DNA of 64,000 nucleotides, taken from a virus. The notes beneath the pieces were generated by a model. That model did not search any database, was not told the origin of the DNA, and worked only from the letters and a program-made list of their open reading frames with translations. Position 1 is the stretch's first letter, and each line of letters begins with the position of its first letter. Where the stretch lies: positions 21,257 to 85,256 of the IMG/VR virus record IMGVR_UViG_3300025087_000002; one strand, written 5' to 3'. The position numbers and the translations under genes are program-made. Below are positions 1-9,819 of the stretch, in pieces.

Positions 1-671
1 TTACTCATTTCTATCTTAGACATAGCATCAGACATCACTTTCTTAGCGTCTTCTTTAAGTGATTTACCAGCATTAGGATCACCTTCAACTCTAGCCATAC
101 CAGCACTTATCTTTTCTAAACCACCTCTAAGACCACCCATGAAGTCTACCCAATTAGCCATTTTTTTAGATTCTTCATATATTTCATTTTCTTTGTTCTT
201 AGCAGCTTCATCATCTTTTTGTAAACGTTTTAATATAGAATTAAAACCTTCTTCATCTTTTACTTCTTCTTTTACTTCTTTAACTATAGGTTTATCTTCC
301 TTAACTGGAGATGGTGTAATTTGTTTAGTTTTAGATGGTATAACTGGTGGTGTAACAGGAGCAACATTAACATCTTTTGGTATGTTTATCGGCTGTTGTG
401 GTATGTTTGTTTGTGGTATAGATGGTTGTGTACTACCAAAATCAAATCCTTGTTTATTTGGTTGTAAAGGAATATCTTTTGATAAATTAGTTTGTAGATT
501 ATACCTATTTAGTAATTCATCTAATCTATTTTGTTCTAAGTTTTCTTGACTAATAAATGGTGTTGGTTGTTCACCTGTTTGATATGGAATATTAGATGAT
601 ATAGTTTTACTACCATTTAATAAATCATCAAGAAACTTACTATAATCTATATTATTTTTATTCTCAGCCAT
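1..671 (-). CDS. virion-associated hypothetical protein, C-terminus cut by window edge
   Basis: The ATG at 671-669 follows an AAAGGA ribosome site six bases upstream, and the frame stays open to the left edge (223 codons visible). The protein starts MAENKNNIDYSKFLDDLL, then has a long Pro/Gln/Asn-rich middle and a charged Lys/Glu stretch, then a helical part with WVDFMGGLRGGLEKIS. It is the last visible gene of the leftward virion block, directly after an ejection-protein-like gene. By position it may be an internal virion protein. No family was recognised. Confidence 0.75.
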   Translation of the reverse strand, partial: MAENKNNIDYSKFLDDLLNGSKTISSNIPYQTGEQPTPFISQENLEQNRLDELLNRYNLQTNLSKDIPLQPNKQGFDFGSTQPSIPQTNIPQQPINIPKDVNVAPVTPPVIPSKTKQITPSPVKEDKPIVKEVKEEVKDEEGFNSILKRLQKDDEAAKNKENEIYEESKKMANWVDFMGGLRGGLEKISAGMARVEGDPNAGKSLKEDAKKVMSDAMSKIEMS

Positions 672-686
672 AAATTATTCCTTTAA

Positions 687-1754
687 TTATTTACTATAAG
701 GATTAGATCCACCAAAAATACCAGTAGGAGCTTTAGCTGTTGTCACATTAACACCTGATTGTGTTGGAGCAGCAGAACTACCACTACCAGAAAAAGCTTT
801 ACCGGCACTCATTGCTATATCAGCTAATCCTGATCCCATAGATTGTATACCAGCAGCTTTGTTTGCACCAGCAGCACTTGTTGCAGCAGCATTACCAGTT
901 AACGCACTCATTTGTAAACCAGCTTTCTGTACTTCTCTATCATATTTTCTACCAGCAGCTTCGGCGTTCCATTGAGATACCTGATTTGCAGCATTAACTC
1001 TGTCAGCTTCAAGTTGTTGAGCTAAACTTTGTTTAGTTAGATTTGCTGTATTTAAACCAGCTACATTACGTTGTTCAACTCCTGCTTTTTGTAAAGCATT
1101 AAATTGAGCTATGATATCTTCAGCACTAGCCTTTTGTGCTTCTTCACCAAACTCTTGAGATCTCATTTGTGTACTATAATCACCCAATTGACCTAAAGCT
1201 GCTAGTTTAGCTTGTGCTGATGTTTGAGCTATACGATCAGCTTGTTCAGCTTGAGCTAACATAGCTTGTTGGCTTGACGACTGTCTTTGTGCTAACTCAG
1301 CACCAGAACCCAACATACCTCGTTCAGCCATAGATTGAAGTATTCTAGCATCTCTAGCTTCAGCTTGAGATCCAGTGCTACGTCTTAGTTGTTCAAACTC
1401 AGCCATATCAGCACTAGTTAAACCATCCATACTTCTTTCTTGTATACCACTTAATGCTGCAAGTTGAGCTTCTTTCAATCTAGGGTCAACACCAATATCT
1501 GTCATTGATGTTTTCTGTAGTTGAATAGCTTTCTCTTCTTCTGGTAAGAAATCCCAAACTAATTCAGGACTTTCAAGTATAAGTTTTTCAGCTTCTGCTG
1601 TTGGTATTTGAAGACTATTAGCTATATTTAATGCTGCTTCTCTTAAAGCTTGTGATCTTGCTTCAGCTTCTTCAGCAGCATTTCCAGCCATTATACCACT
1701 AACTAATGACGACCCAATTCCTGCTGCTGCTCCTGCGGCTATCATTCCAGCCAT
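687..1754 (-). CDS. probable internal virion / DNA-ejection protein
   Basis: 355 residues. The N-terminus is Ala/Gly-rich with glycine-zipper spacing (AGMIAAGAAAGIGSSLVSG, residues 2-20), which can insert in membranes. The middle is a long Ala/Gln/Glu-rich helical region, followed by a second Ala/Gly segment and a low-complexity C-terminus. This composition is typical of podovirus ejection proteins encoded after the nozzle gene, as here. An AAGGAG site precedes the ATG. The function is inferred from composition and gene order only. Confidence 0.55.
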   Translation of the reverse strand: MAGMIAAGAAAGIGSSLVSGIMAGNAAEEAEARSQALREAALNIANSLQIPTAEAEKLILESPELVWDFLPEEEKAIQLQKTSMTDIGVDPRLKEAQLAALSGIQERSMDGLTSADMAEFEQLRRSTGSQAEARDARILQSMAERGMLGSGAELAQRQSSSQQAMLAQAEQADRIAQTSAQAKLAALGQLGDYSTQMRSQEFGEEAQKASAEDIIAQFNALQKAGVEQRNVAGLNTANLTKQSLAQQLEADRVNAANQVSQWNAEAAGRKYDREVQKAGLQMSALTGNAAATSAAGANKAAGIQSMGSGLADIAMSAGKAFSGSGSSAAPTQSGVNVTTAKAPTGIFGGSNPYSK

Positions 1755-1778
1755 ATAAAACTCCTTAAATAATATATT

Positions 1779-3662
1779 TTAAGATAAACCAAAGAATTGT
1801 CGAAGTTGATTAAAATAACCACCTTCTCTTGCTGTTGTTTCACCTTTTACTTTATTACGTTGTTCTACTGTTTTTTCTATGAATTGATTTTTTAAATTAA
1901 GTATATTATTAATTTTAGCTTGTCTATTAGCTATTTCACTTTGTATTTCTGGCATTGCTAATATTTGTTCCTCTGTAAAACCAGAATAACGATCAGGACC
2001 TAATTGATAAACAATATTATTTAAATTCAAAATTGATCGATCTATTGGAAACAATCTAGTAACAGCAGGATCATTATCCATAGCAACTCTAATTTCATTA
2101 TCTGATTTATTAATCCATTCATTATTAGGATTTAAATATTGATAACTAGCTGTTGTTGCATCCTTATCGCCAGGTTGAAATCCATATCCTGTTCTTTCAC
2201 CTAAAACATCATAATACCATTGGTTCATTGAAGTAGAAGCTTCTAACGCTTCTTCTTCTTTAGTTTTGTTTGTTTTAGTTTGTCTATCTAGTATTTCTTT
2301 TTCTAAGTTAGATACACCTAATCCTTCTAAACCAACTTGATTAGCTTGCAATCTTCTTGCTGCTTCAACTTCAGATAGATTACTACCTAATTGATCTTGA
2401 AATAATTCCTCTAACGCTTGTTGTTTAGCTACTTCTTCTGATGTAGCAAATCTTGACTTTTCAGCTAAGGATTCACCTATATTAGCTGTATTAAGAAGTT
2501 CAGCTAATTTAGCTTGATCTAGAGTTCCATAATTATATAAACTAGATTCAGCTTCTCCTGGTGCCTTTCCTGCATAATATGCTGATGTACCACCAACGTT
2601 CCATCTACCTTCAACCCCTGTACCGAATTCACCTTGATAACTTAAGTTGTTAGCAATGTTTAACATTTTATCAGCAGCTTCTCCTGATGTATTTTGTCTT
2701 AAGAAATTTTGTTCATCAGAACTAATAGCTTGACCCGATAGTAATTTAGTATATAACTCAGATACTTTATTTTTATTAGTATTATATTGTTTTAACTTTT
2801 CAACAACATTAGTTTCAATATTACCGAATGCTTGTTCTGCACCAGTAGTTACAGCAGACTTTGTTGCTTCAATTTCTTCTAAAGTTTTACCTTTAGCTAA
2901 TTGTTGTAATTTTTCTAGATCTGTAAGTTGTCTAGAAACATCAGTTCCTGCTATTTTAGAATAGTCTTCTAAAGCTTGTTTTTCTTGTTGTTTAGATTGT
3001 AACAATAATTGATCTAAAGATTGTTGTCCTGTAGTATATGTTTTATCAGGACGACTAAACATTTCACGAAGTAATTGAAATCTACCAGCTTCACTAGTTC
3101 CTAATCCTGCTTTTTGTTGAAAAGCATTAACATCTTGTTTTAATGTAGGTAAAGCTTGAGATTCGTATGTATTGAATCCACCTTGTTTAGCTGTTAGATA
3201 TTCTTGATATTCTGGTGTATCCATATATGAACGAATATCGGCAGCATTTTTTTCATATAGTCCAGGTAAGTCTTGTTGTACTTTTTGTATACGAGCTATT
3301 TCACCACCACCAATTTGTTTTAGATTATCTTGATCTAATCCAAATCCGGTTTTAGTTTCAATATCGCTTCTTTCTGTAGCAGTTTTTGTTGCTAATCCAG
3401 TTTCTTCTTCTTGAAGTTTACCTGTTATTTTTTCAGCTAATTTAGGTTCTTGATGTGCTTGAACATATTTTTGAGCAGAAGTACCTTTCATACCAGTACC
3501 TAATTTTCCTGCTGTACTAGCTTGAGTAGCAACAGGAGAAACACCAGCACTAACAGAAGATGGTGATCCACTAACTGATATATCACCAGTTTGTTCTAGA
3601 TTACCAGCTTTCTTCTTTTTCTCTTCTTCAGTTTGTTGAAGTGTATCTGCTATATATGGCAT
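1779..3662 (-). CDS. large helical internal virion protein (probable)
   Basis: 627 residues, strongly helical and Gln/Glu/Ala/Lys-rich, with a Ser/Thr/Gly-rich N-terminal 60 residues and no recognisable enzyme motif. Long coiled-coil stretches (for example ARRLQANQVGLEGLG near residue 435) resemble podovirus internal core proteins. It follows the 3665-4888 gene after two bases, and AAAGG before the ATG overlaps the end of that gene, so translation is probably coupled. The role is inferred from length, composition and position. Confidence 0.5.
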   Translation of the reverse strand: MPYIADTLQQTEEEKKKKAGNLEQTGDISVSGSPSSVSAGVSPVATQASTAGKLGTGMKGTSAQKYVQAHQEPKLAEKITGKLQEEETGLATKTATERSDIETKTGFGLDQDNLKQIGGGEIARIQKVQQDLPGLYEKNAADIRSYMDTPEYQEYLTAKQGGFNTYESQALPTLKQDVNAFQQKAGLGTSEAGRFQLLREMFSRPDKTYTTGQQSLDQLLLQSKQQEKQALEDYSKIAGTDVSRQLTDLEKLQQLAKGKTLEEIEATKSAVTTGAEQAFGNIETNVVEKLKQYNTNKNKVSELYTKLLSGQAISSDEQNFLRQNTSGEAADKMLNIANNLSYQGEFGTGVEGRWNVGGTSAYYAGKAPGEAESSLYNYGTLDQAKLAELLNTANIGESLAEKSRFATSEEVAKQQALEELFQDQLGSNLSEVEAARRLQANQVGLEGLGVSNLEKEILDRQTKTNKTKEEEALEASTSMNQWYYDVLGERTGYGFQPGDKDATTASYQYLNPNNEWINKSDNEIRVAMDNDPAVTRLFPIDRSILNLNNIVYQLGPDRYSGFTEEQILAMPEIQSEIANRQAKINNILNLKNQFIEKTVEQRNKVKGETTAREGGYFNQLRQFFGLS

Positions 3663-3664
3663 TG

Positions 3665-4888
3665 TTATTTACCTTTACTGAAAGTATTTAATACGATATC
3701 TTCAATAGCTTTTAATCTTAGTTCTTGTTCTTTCTGTTTCTGACTTATATTAGTTTCTTCTGGAGTAGATTTTCTAACTATTGGATTTTCATTCTTAAGT
3801 GATTCAAATGGTATTTTACCTTGAATTGCTTCCATTAATCTTTGTTGACCTTCTAGATTAACAACAGACTCACCTTCATTAACTTGAGCATCAACATTAT
3901 CACCAACATAATTCATACCATCATCTTCAATTACACCACCATTACGATAGTAGTTAATTTTATCCATTGCTAGTTTTTTTAACTGATCTTGCATTGGATC
4001 AACGTTATAAGCAACACCACCATCTTCAAATTTAGGTAACACTCTTTCTTGTGTTCCTTGAGTTTTTTCAGCTAACATTCTTCTTAAATATTCAGTGACA
4101 GGATCTTGAATTCCTGGCATTTGTGGAGGTAAAGTATAACTAGAAAGATCTTGTGAAGGCATAAATGAATTTAAATTAGGTATTTGAAGACCAGAAACTA
4201 TACCACCATCTTGATATGCATTTCTAGATGGTATCTTTTTTTGTGAAAGTTCATTTTCATATTTTTCAGAATCTTTTATGTGTTGTATTAATTCTGAATC
4301 ACTTAAATTTTTATATTCTGGAAGTGATCTAAATTTTTCAAATTTCTCAGCTATTCCAAATTTAGAATCTAAATTCTCTGAAATATTAGCACCTAACTTA
4401 GAAGTATTTTCTGTATCTCTATTCATATAAACATTTCCACCATCTTCATATTTCTTAACTACACCACCACATTTATAACCATTATTAGACTTAAGTATTT
4501 CCATTTCTTCAGGTGACAAACTATCTCCAGATTCTAATTTATAAGCTAAGGTTCCTTCTTTTGGACCCAATGGTTGTACTTCTCCTGCTTTTTGAATGGC
4601 TTCACCTAAAGCTGCACCATATACATTACCAAATAAATTCTTACCACCAGCCATTCTTACTGTTGGACGAGAAGTTCTAATCATATTTAATTCTTTTTCT
4701 AAATTCACTTTTTGTTCTGGAGGAGTTTTTGGATTATTCAATGACTTAAGTATTTCACTTTCTCTTAGAAATGATTGAGTTTCATTAGATACAATCTCAC
4801 CTCTAGGTAAAGGTTTAACCACACCACCTTCCGCATATTTAGGTTTTTTAAATTTATCTCTTAAATTTGAAAAATTGTCACTTTTCAT
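3665..4888 (-). CDS. virion protein with repeated GG-V tails motif
   Basis: 407 residues. A short motif recurs seven times in variations: YAEGGVV, YKCGGVV, YEDGGNV, YQDGGIV, KFEDGGVA and YRNGGVI, then EGESVVNLEGQQ near the C-terminus. Similar GG-hydrophobic repeats occur in phage virion proteins of unknown function. It is the first gene after a late-promoter-like element at 4910-4927, and GAGGAAG precedes the ATG. It is probably a structural or ejected protein. No enzymatic motif is visible. Confidence 0.55.
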   Translation of the reverse strand: MKSDNFSNLRDKFKKPKYAEGGVVKPLPRGEIVSNETQSFLRESEILKSLNNPKTPPEQKVNLEKELNMIRTSRPTVRMAGGKNLFGNVYGAALGEAIQKAGEVQPLGPKEGTLAYKLESGDSLSPEEMEILKSNNGYKCGGVVKKYEDGGNVYMNRDTENTSKLGANISENLDSKFGIAEKFEKFRSLPEYKNLSDSELIQHIKDSEKYENELSQKKIPSRNAYQDGGIVSGLQIPNLNSFMPSQDLSSYTLPPQMPGIQDPVTEYLRRMLAEKTQGTQERVLPKFEDGGVAYNVDPMQDQLKKLAMDKINYYRNGGVIEDDGMNYVGDNVDAQVNEGESVVNLEGQQRLMEAIQGKIPFESLKNENPIVRKSTPEETNISQKQKEQELRLKAIEDIVLNTFSKGK

Positions 4889-4909
4889 GTCTTCCTCGAA
4901 TATAGTAAT

Positions 4910-4927
4910 TACATTAATACTTGATAA
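4910..4927 (-). promoter_or_regulatory. putative phage late promoter (copy 1)
   Basis: Minus strand reads TTATCAAGTATTAATGTA, ending 22 bases upstream of the ATG at 4888. It matches five other leftward intergenic copies (12679, 19483, 21885, 29758, 32574). Its orientation and constant position before leftward genes suggest a phage-specific promoter. Confidence 0.6.
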
Positions 4928-4932
4928 ACCCT

Positions 4933-5334
4933 TTAATTACTGTATATTATGATAGTTAATGTGTAAGTTGTGTTTGCTAGTAAACCTGTAATATTACTAA
5001 CTTTTATTATTTTATTTTCTTCGGTATATGTTATAAAGGGATGTGAAGTTATAGCACCACCTAGAACTCTTATGATTTGTGTTCCTGTTGACTTTAAAGC
5101 TAAATTATGTTTAAAAGAGATTGAAAATACAGGATTACCACTTGCATCAACTTTGATGTTATTAATAGTTTTAATTTCTTGATTAAGATTTTCTGATATT
5201 GAAAGATTCTTATTTAAAGCATTGTAAACACTTTCAGCAAAGGAATTATAACAAATACCAATCTTTTCAACTAGTTCCTTTTCATCGTCTTTAAAATCTT
5301 CAACGTTTAATCTTTTTGGGCTATCTATTTTCAT
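4933..5334 (-). CDS. hypothetical virion protein
   Basis: 133 residues. The N-terminal part is helical (DDEKELVEKIGICYNSFAESV), and the C-terminal half is a beta-rich domain ending in alternating hydrophobic strands (NTTYTLTIIIYSN). The ATG overlaps the TAA of the nozzle-like gene (TAATG), implying translational coupling. It is probably a small tail or neck protein. No family was recognised. Confidence 0.6.
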   Translation of the reverse strand: MKIDSPKRLNVEDFKDDEKELVEKIGICYNSFAESVYNALNKNLSISENLNQEIKTINNIKVDASGNPVFSISFKHNLALKSTGTQIIRVLGGAITSHPFITYTEENKIIKVSNITGLLANTTYTLTIIIYSN

Positions 5335-8228
5335 TATTTATATGCTCTCGGTGTTGTTTGTTCGTTGTAAGTTACTGAATATCCAATAATACCAAACTTC
5401 TCTCTGGCTACGTTATGTTCAAATTTCAAATATATATAACGACATCTTTGTTTATTTCTAGGCACATACGTTCTAAATGGTCTTTCTCCACCATCACCAC
5501 CATAAACATACTCACCATATGTTTGAGTACCATAATCACCATTACCTTCTGCTTCAAATTCAATACCTTCTAAATGAGCACTTATATCACTTCTAAAAGA
5601 CATAGTACCATATGTAAAGTTATATTGATCAAACATTAACGTTGATTCTCTAAATTGTTTCATTAATGATGAATCACCTAAAGTTTCCGCGGAATATTGC
5701 GTTTCAGTACTTATACCATTGAATATAATACAATCACCAACTAGAATTGGTATTTCGTTATAAAGAATAACTTTACCTAAAGAAAATATTACATCTTTAA
5801 TAACGGCTTCGTAAGTTATAGCTGTTGTATATTTTTCATAGTTAGTAAAGGCAATACCAGTTGATGTATTTAGTTCGTCTACAAGAAGATTAAACCCATC
5901 TCTAAGGTCTTCTATATCGTTACTACCAGAATAACTAGTATAAGTTTGTAGAACGTCATCTAGGGCTATTTTTGACACTAATGCTTGTAGTCTACCACCT
6001 AGATCATTACCTGTTGATAATTTCAATTCGGTATAGTAATCTGAATCATCTAACATCCAATCTTTATCTAACTGATTTAATAATCGATTAAATCTAACAA
6101 TAGTAATATATTGTATTTGATATAATACATCATGAATGTTAACATTAAGTATGTTACTTGGAAAAATTATATCACTTCTAATTGTTGATGGTGATAATGT
6201 TTTTTCATATTCTCTATCAGCATAGTCTGTTCTTTCAAAGTTTTTTCTTTCAATTTCTATCTGGTTAATATCTGATGGACCTAAATAAAGTCTATCATTA
6301 CCACTATTTACAATACCACAAGTTTTACTCATTATCCAACGAGTCCAAGTCCTTGTAAATACGTTAAAACGATAACATTGTGTTGCTGTTGTATCTGTTG
6401 GTAATGTTGGTAAAAACAATAGATAAGCTCTATCACTTTCATAAGTTATACCAAAAGACTTCTTAGAGAAATTAGGAAAATTACTAGATGTTGGTTTTAG
6501 TATTAAGTCTTCTATCTTTCTAGAAATAATACTAACAGCACCATCAGTAACGGTAACAACACCTTGACTTGTTAACATATATATTTGATTATTCAATACT
6601 TGAGCTGTGTCAGCAGCTATTAATGGACTAGATGAGTCTGTTAATGTAACAACGAAAGTATCTGGAGTAGTTCCAGTTAATCTATATATACCATCAGTCT
6701 TAAGAATAAATAAAGATTCTCTTAAAGACATAACTCTTAGAATTGGTTTATCTTTAGATCCAATAGCTATGTAATTTAATATTGGAACAGATTCAGGTTG
6801 TTCTGCTTTTGAATAATAAATCCTATTAGGATTAACTTCATTATCAGACTTAACTGATGAAGTAAATGGTGTTGATGGAACTACCAAGGGTATTTTAGGA
6901 CTAATATCATTACCAGAAGCTTCTATATTTGTTCCTAAATAAAATGGTATGTTAGCCATAACTCTTTTTTCTAACATCAATTGACCTGGAAGATCATTTG
7001 GTCCAGAAAGATAGAAAGCATATACTCTAGATGATTGATTACGATTAATTACTTTAATCAAAGAATTAACCGTATCGTCTATATTTTGTGAAGGTGTACC
7101 AGCTTTAGCTAAAGCAAACTTTTTATTTGGTATATCCTCAACTGTTGAAGCTTCATAAGTTTCATAACCACTTATATCACCAATATAAAGTTTAGTTGGT
7201 CCACCCACATCACCTTCATCTTTAAAATCATCAACAGCTAAAACATCAAAAAATAAACGATGTAACGTTGATGTATTTGCATAAAAGACATAACTTTGAT
7301 ATTTAGTTACATCTTTAGCTAATGGTGGTCTATCATTTGAAGAATTTATTCCTTCTCCTGATATTGGATTTGTATATAAAGTAGTTCCAGAAGCTCTAAA
7401 ATCTTCAGAAACTAAATCAGTAGCAGTTACATAACCATTACTAAAATCTGTTGAAGTTGGATAATCTTCAAACACTAAATTCATTTCATCTTCTGGAACA
7501 TTTAAAATAGCACCAACCATGTTATCTTTTTGTACATCTCTATAGACTTGGTATCCATAGTTGTTTTCAGAAGTTATTGTGTACGCATCAATTATTTCGG
7601 TTGGTATTGTAAATGTTAAAGTTGTTGCTTTTGAAGCACCTGAAGTATTTCTTATTATTCCTATCTGTCCCGGAGATCCTATTTTTAAATTACCATTAAC
7701 ATCTTTTCTAAACCAAACAACTCTATAAGCTGTCATCTTATTGTTTTCTAACCAATCTGTAGAGGCGTTTAACTCTATTTGTATATCTAACGCTTTAGGA
7801 ACACCAGCACTAACTATATAACCTGGATCTGTTGTTAATTCTGTAGCTTCCAATGCTGATATTACTTTGATTCCTTCATTTGTTGTAAAATATAAATTAC
7901 CATTAGATTCAACACTCTTTATTCTAAGTCCTGATTCTAATTCTGTATATGTTCCTGAGAATTCAGAAAAAGCACCACTACCATCATCAAACAATAATTT
8001 AGTAGCGTAGTGTATTAGTATTCTACCTTTATATTGTAATAGTTGTTTAGAGACATCCGATGCTGTTCCAAAAGAATCACCATATATTTTCATACCTCTA
8101 CGAGGTTCAATAACACCATCTTTATCTATTACTATATTATTAGCTTGAACTAATGCACCATCTTCCAGTGTTAATTCATTTTTAAATGAATGTAATCCCA
8201 ATGCTGCATTTACTGTTTTTTGTGGCAT
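5334..8228 (-). CDS. large tail nozzle / stabilization-like protein
   Basis: 964 residues, beta-rich throughout. The N-terminus has the pattern ALVQANNIVIDKDG followed by VIEPRRGMKIYG. That pattern is seen in podovirus nozzle or stabilization proteins of the P22 gp10 / T7 gp12 type, whose beta-propeller closes the tail channel. It lies directly downstream of a connector-like gene and upstream of ejection-protein-like genes, the usual order for a short tail. An AAGGATGA site precedes the ATG. The family assignment rests on the N-terminal pattern and order. Confidence 0.55.
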   Translation of the reverse strand: MPQKTVNAALGLHSFKNELTLEDGALVQANNIVIDKDGVIEPRRGMKIYGDSFGTASDVSKQLLQYKGRILIHYATKLLFDDGSGAFSEFSGTYTELESGLRIKSVESNGNLYFTTNEGIKVISALEATELTTDPGYIVSAGVPKALDIQIELNASTDWLENNKMTAYRVVWFRKDVNGNLKIGSPGQIGIIRNTSGASKATTLTFTIPTEIIDAYTITSENNYGYQVYRDVQKDNMVGAILNVPEDEMNLVFEDYPTSTDFSNGYVTATDLVSEDFRASGTTLYTNPISGEGINSSNDRPPLAKDVTKYQSYVFYANTSTLHRLFFDVLAVDDFKDEGDVGGPTKLYIGDISGYETYEASTVEDIPNKKFALAKAGTPSQNIDDTVNSLIKVINRNQSSRVYAFYLSGPNDLPGQLMLEKRVMANIPFYLGTNIEASGNDISPKIPLVVPSTPFTSSVKSDNEVNPNRIYYSKAEQPESVPILNYIAIGSKDKPILRVMSLRESLFILKTDGIYRLTGTTPDTFVVTLTDSSSPLIAADTAQVLNNQIYMLTSQGVVTVTDGAVSIISRKIEDLILKPTSSNFPNFSKKSFGITYESDRAYLLFLPTLPTDTTATQCYRFNVFTRTWTRWIMSKTCGIVNSGNDRLYLGPSDINQIEIERKNFERTDYADREYEKTLSPSTIRSDIIFPSNILNVNIHDVLYQIQYITIVRFNRLLNQLDKDWMLDDSDYYTELKLSTGNDLGGRLQALVSKIALDDVLQTYTSYSGSNDIEDLRDGFNLLVDELNTSTGIAFTNYEKYTTAITYEAVIKDVIFSLGKVILYNEIPILVGDCIIFNGISTETQYSAETLGDSSLMKQFRESTLMFDQYNFTYGTMSFRSDISAHLEGIEFEAEGNGDYGTQTYGEYVYGGDGGERPFRTYVPRNKQRCRYIYLKFEHNVAREKFGIIGYSVTYNEQTTPRAYK

Positions 8229-8237
8229 TTTTCATCC

Positions 8238-9227
8238 TTATATTGAACGTTTACCTTTTCTACCGATACCACTACTTCTTAAAATATTATGACGAGATTT
8301 AGCTTTGATTGGAGATCCTGATATTCTGTTGTCTAACATTAATCCGTTATTGTTCTCCATTTTTTCTAAACGTCTAGTAGCAACGGCTAAATTTTGAACA
8401 TCACCATTAGCTTCTAAAACTAATGTTGCTGTCATTTGTGCTAATAATGGGTGTAGTTCACTTGGACAATTAATTAGATCTGTTTCACCAGCTAATGATA
8501 ATCTATCACCAATAGATAATCTTGGTGGTATGTTCTCGGGATCTAGTTGTATATATTTACCTGAAGTATTTATCGATATAATAGGAACATCAAAACTTAT
8601 AATTTTATGAGGTGATTTTGTTCTGACGAAATCATATAAAGCTGTTGCTGAAAAATTAGTAGGTAAAGCTGTTTTATTTTCATCAGAATTAATTAAAGTT
8701 ATAATACCGTTAGTTCTATCAATGTTTTGAATTATCGCAACTCTTTCATTTAATACTAAAGCGTTTGGTTTTATTAAATAGAAGAATAGTAAACCACCAA
8801 TACCGTCTATATTATCTTCACTAGTGTGTATTACTAGATTCTCACCTTCTATATAGTATCTAAAAACTCCATTATTACCATTATAATCAACTAATTCATC
8901 TGTTGATACTTGTATCATATCCTGTTTAGTTTCTTCATCATTTATGTCACTAATATAAAACACTTCTTGAAATTTAGCTCCTATTGAACGATATGGTATT
9001 TCATATCGTTTTACACCAGCTTCTAATGGTATTATTTCTTGAATACGAAAATAGTTCTCTTGTTTTGATAAAATTAAAGGAATTAATGAGCTTGACATCT
9101 CATCGTTTGCTAATTTTAATATGTCATTATCATCTAGTAAATTTTGACTGTCTGGTATATTAGTACGTTTTTTTATACTATCTAATAATTCAATAGATGA
9201 ATAATAGGATTTGTTTGCTGTAGACAT
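8238..9227 (-). CDS. probable head-tail connector (adaptor) protein
   Basis: 329 residues. It begins with a helical segment (SSIELLDSIKKRTNIPD), has a beta-rich middle, and ends with a helical region (PLLAQMTATLVLEANG) and a basic tail (RHNILRSSGIGRKGKRS). A gene of this size and character just before the nozzle gene is normally the ring protein under the portal (P22 gp4 / T7 gp11 role). No catalytic motif is visible. The assignment is positional, with moderate confidence. Confidence 0.45.
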   Translation of the reverse strand: MSTANKSYYSSIELLDSIKKRTNIPDSQNLLDDNDILKLANDEMSSSLIPLILSKQENYFRIQEIIPLEAGVKRYEIPYRSIGAKFQEVFYISDINDEETKQDMIQVSTDELVDYNGNNGVFRYYIEGENLVIHTSEDNIDGIGGLLFFYLIKPNALVLNERVAIIQNIDRTNGIITLINSDENKTALPTNFSATALYDFVRTKSPHKIISFDVPIISINTSGKYIQLDPENIPPRLSIGDRLSLAGETDLINCPSELHPLLAQMTATLVLEANGDVQNLAVATRRLEKMENNNGLMLDNRISGSPIKAKSRHNILRSSGIGRKGKRSI

Positions 9228-9241
9228 AGTACATCCTTATA

Positions 9242-9589
9242 TTATTCTTTTAATTGAGAAGCTAATTCCATTAGTTTTTTAAGTTTAGCTAATTTATTAT
9301 CTTTTCCTTCTTCCATTCCATCACATTCAGCTTCATCTTCTTTACATTCTTCCATTTCTTCTTCACTTCCAACAATTTCTTTAGCTTTCTCTAGTCCTTC
9401 TTCTAATCCATCTTTATCTGGAGCGGCTACTGTTACTTTTTTCATACCTTTTAATTCTTCACCACCAGCTTCATTCATGATAGAATCAATATCATCAAGC
9501 ATTGACTCTTTAATCTTCTTAGATTTATCATCAACAAATTTACCTTCTTTTGCTTTCTTTCTTAGTAGATCTTTAAATTTTTCAATCAT
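9242..9589 (-). CDS. acidic helical hypothetical protein
   Basis: 115 residues, very rich in Glu, Asp and Lys, predicted helical, with clusters such as SEEEMEECKEDEAECDG and a Leu-rich C-terminus. It overlaps the end of the holin-like gene by eight bases, and AAGGAG precedes the ATG. It could be a small scaffold-like or virion assembly protein. Nothing specific was recognised. Confidence 0.6.
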   Translation of the reverse strand: MIEKFKDLLRKKAKEGKFVDDKSKKIKESMLDDIDSIMNEAGGEELKGMKKVTVAAPDKDGLEEGLEKAKEIVGSEEEMEECKEDEAECDGMEEGKDNKLAKLKKLMELASQLKE

Positions 9590-9818
9590 TAGAAACTCCT
9601 TTATTTTTATTCTCTAAGTAAGTTTTAGTACCACTTATCAAATGTTCTGTTAAGTTTGCACCAAAAAAAGATACAGCACAAACCTTTAATAAATCAACTA
9701 GCTGAGCACCATCTATATAGTTACCAACTCTAAGTAAAACACTTAGTAGTGTTATTATTCCCATTATCCAAACTTTACGATAACCCATTAAAAAATCTAG
9801 TTTTAATCTAGATAACAT
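9582..9818 (-). CDS. holin-like small membrane protein
   Basis: 78 residues from the ATG at 9818, chosen because TGGAG sits six bases upstream; a longer frame has no such site. One clear membrane segment (VWIMGIITLLSVLLRVG) and a second hydrophobic stretch (LLKVCAVSFFGANLTEHLI) flank a short polar loop. A basic N-terminus and charged C-terminus fit a holin or virion membrane protein. There is no adjacent lysin; the M15 peptidase is far away on the other strand. Holin function is a guess from topology. Confidence 0.45.
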   Translation of the reverse strand: MLSRLKLDFLMGYRKVWIMGIITLLSVLLRVGNYIDGAQLVDLLKVCAVSFFGANLTEHLISGTKTYLENKNKGVSND

Positions 9819-9819
9819 A

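Noticed and set aside
139-549. Plus-strand open frame of 136 codons opposite the leftmost virion gene
   Set aside because: It is low-complexity, has no ribosome site and mirrors the coding frame of the minus-strand gene starting at 671.
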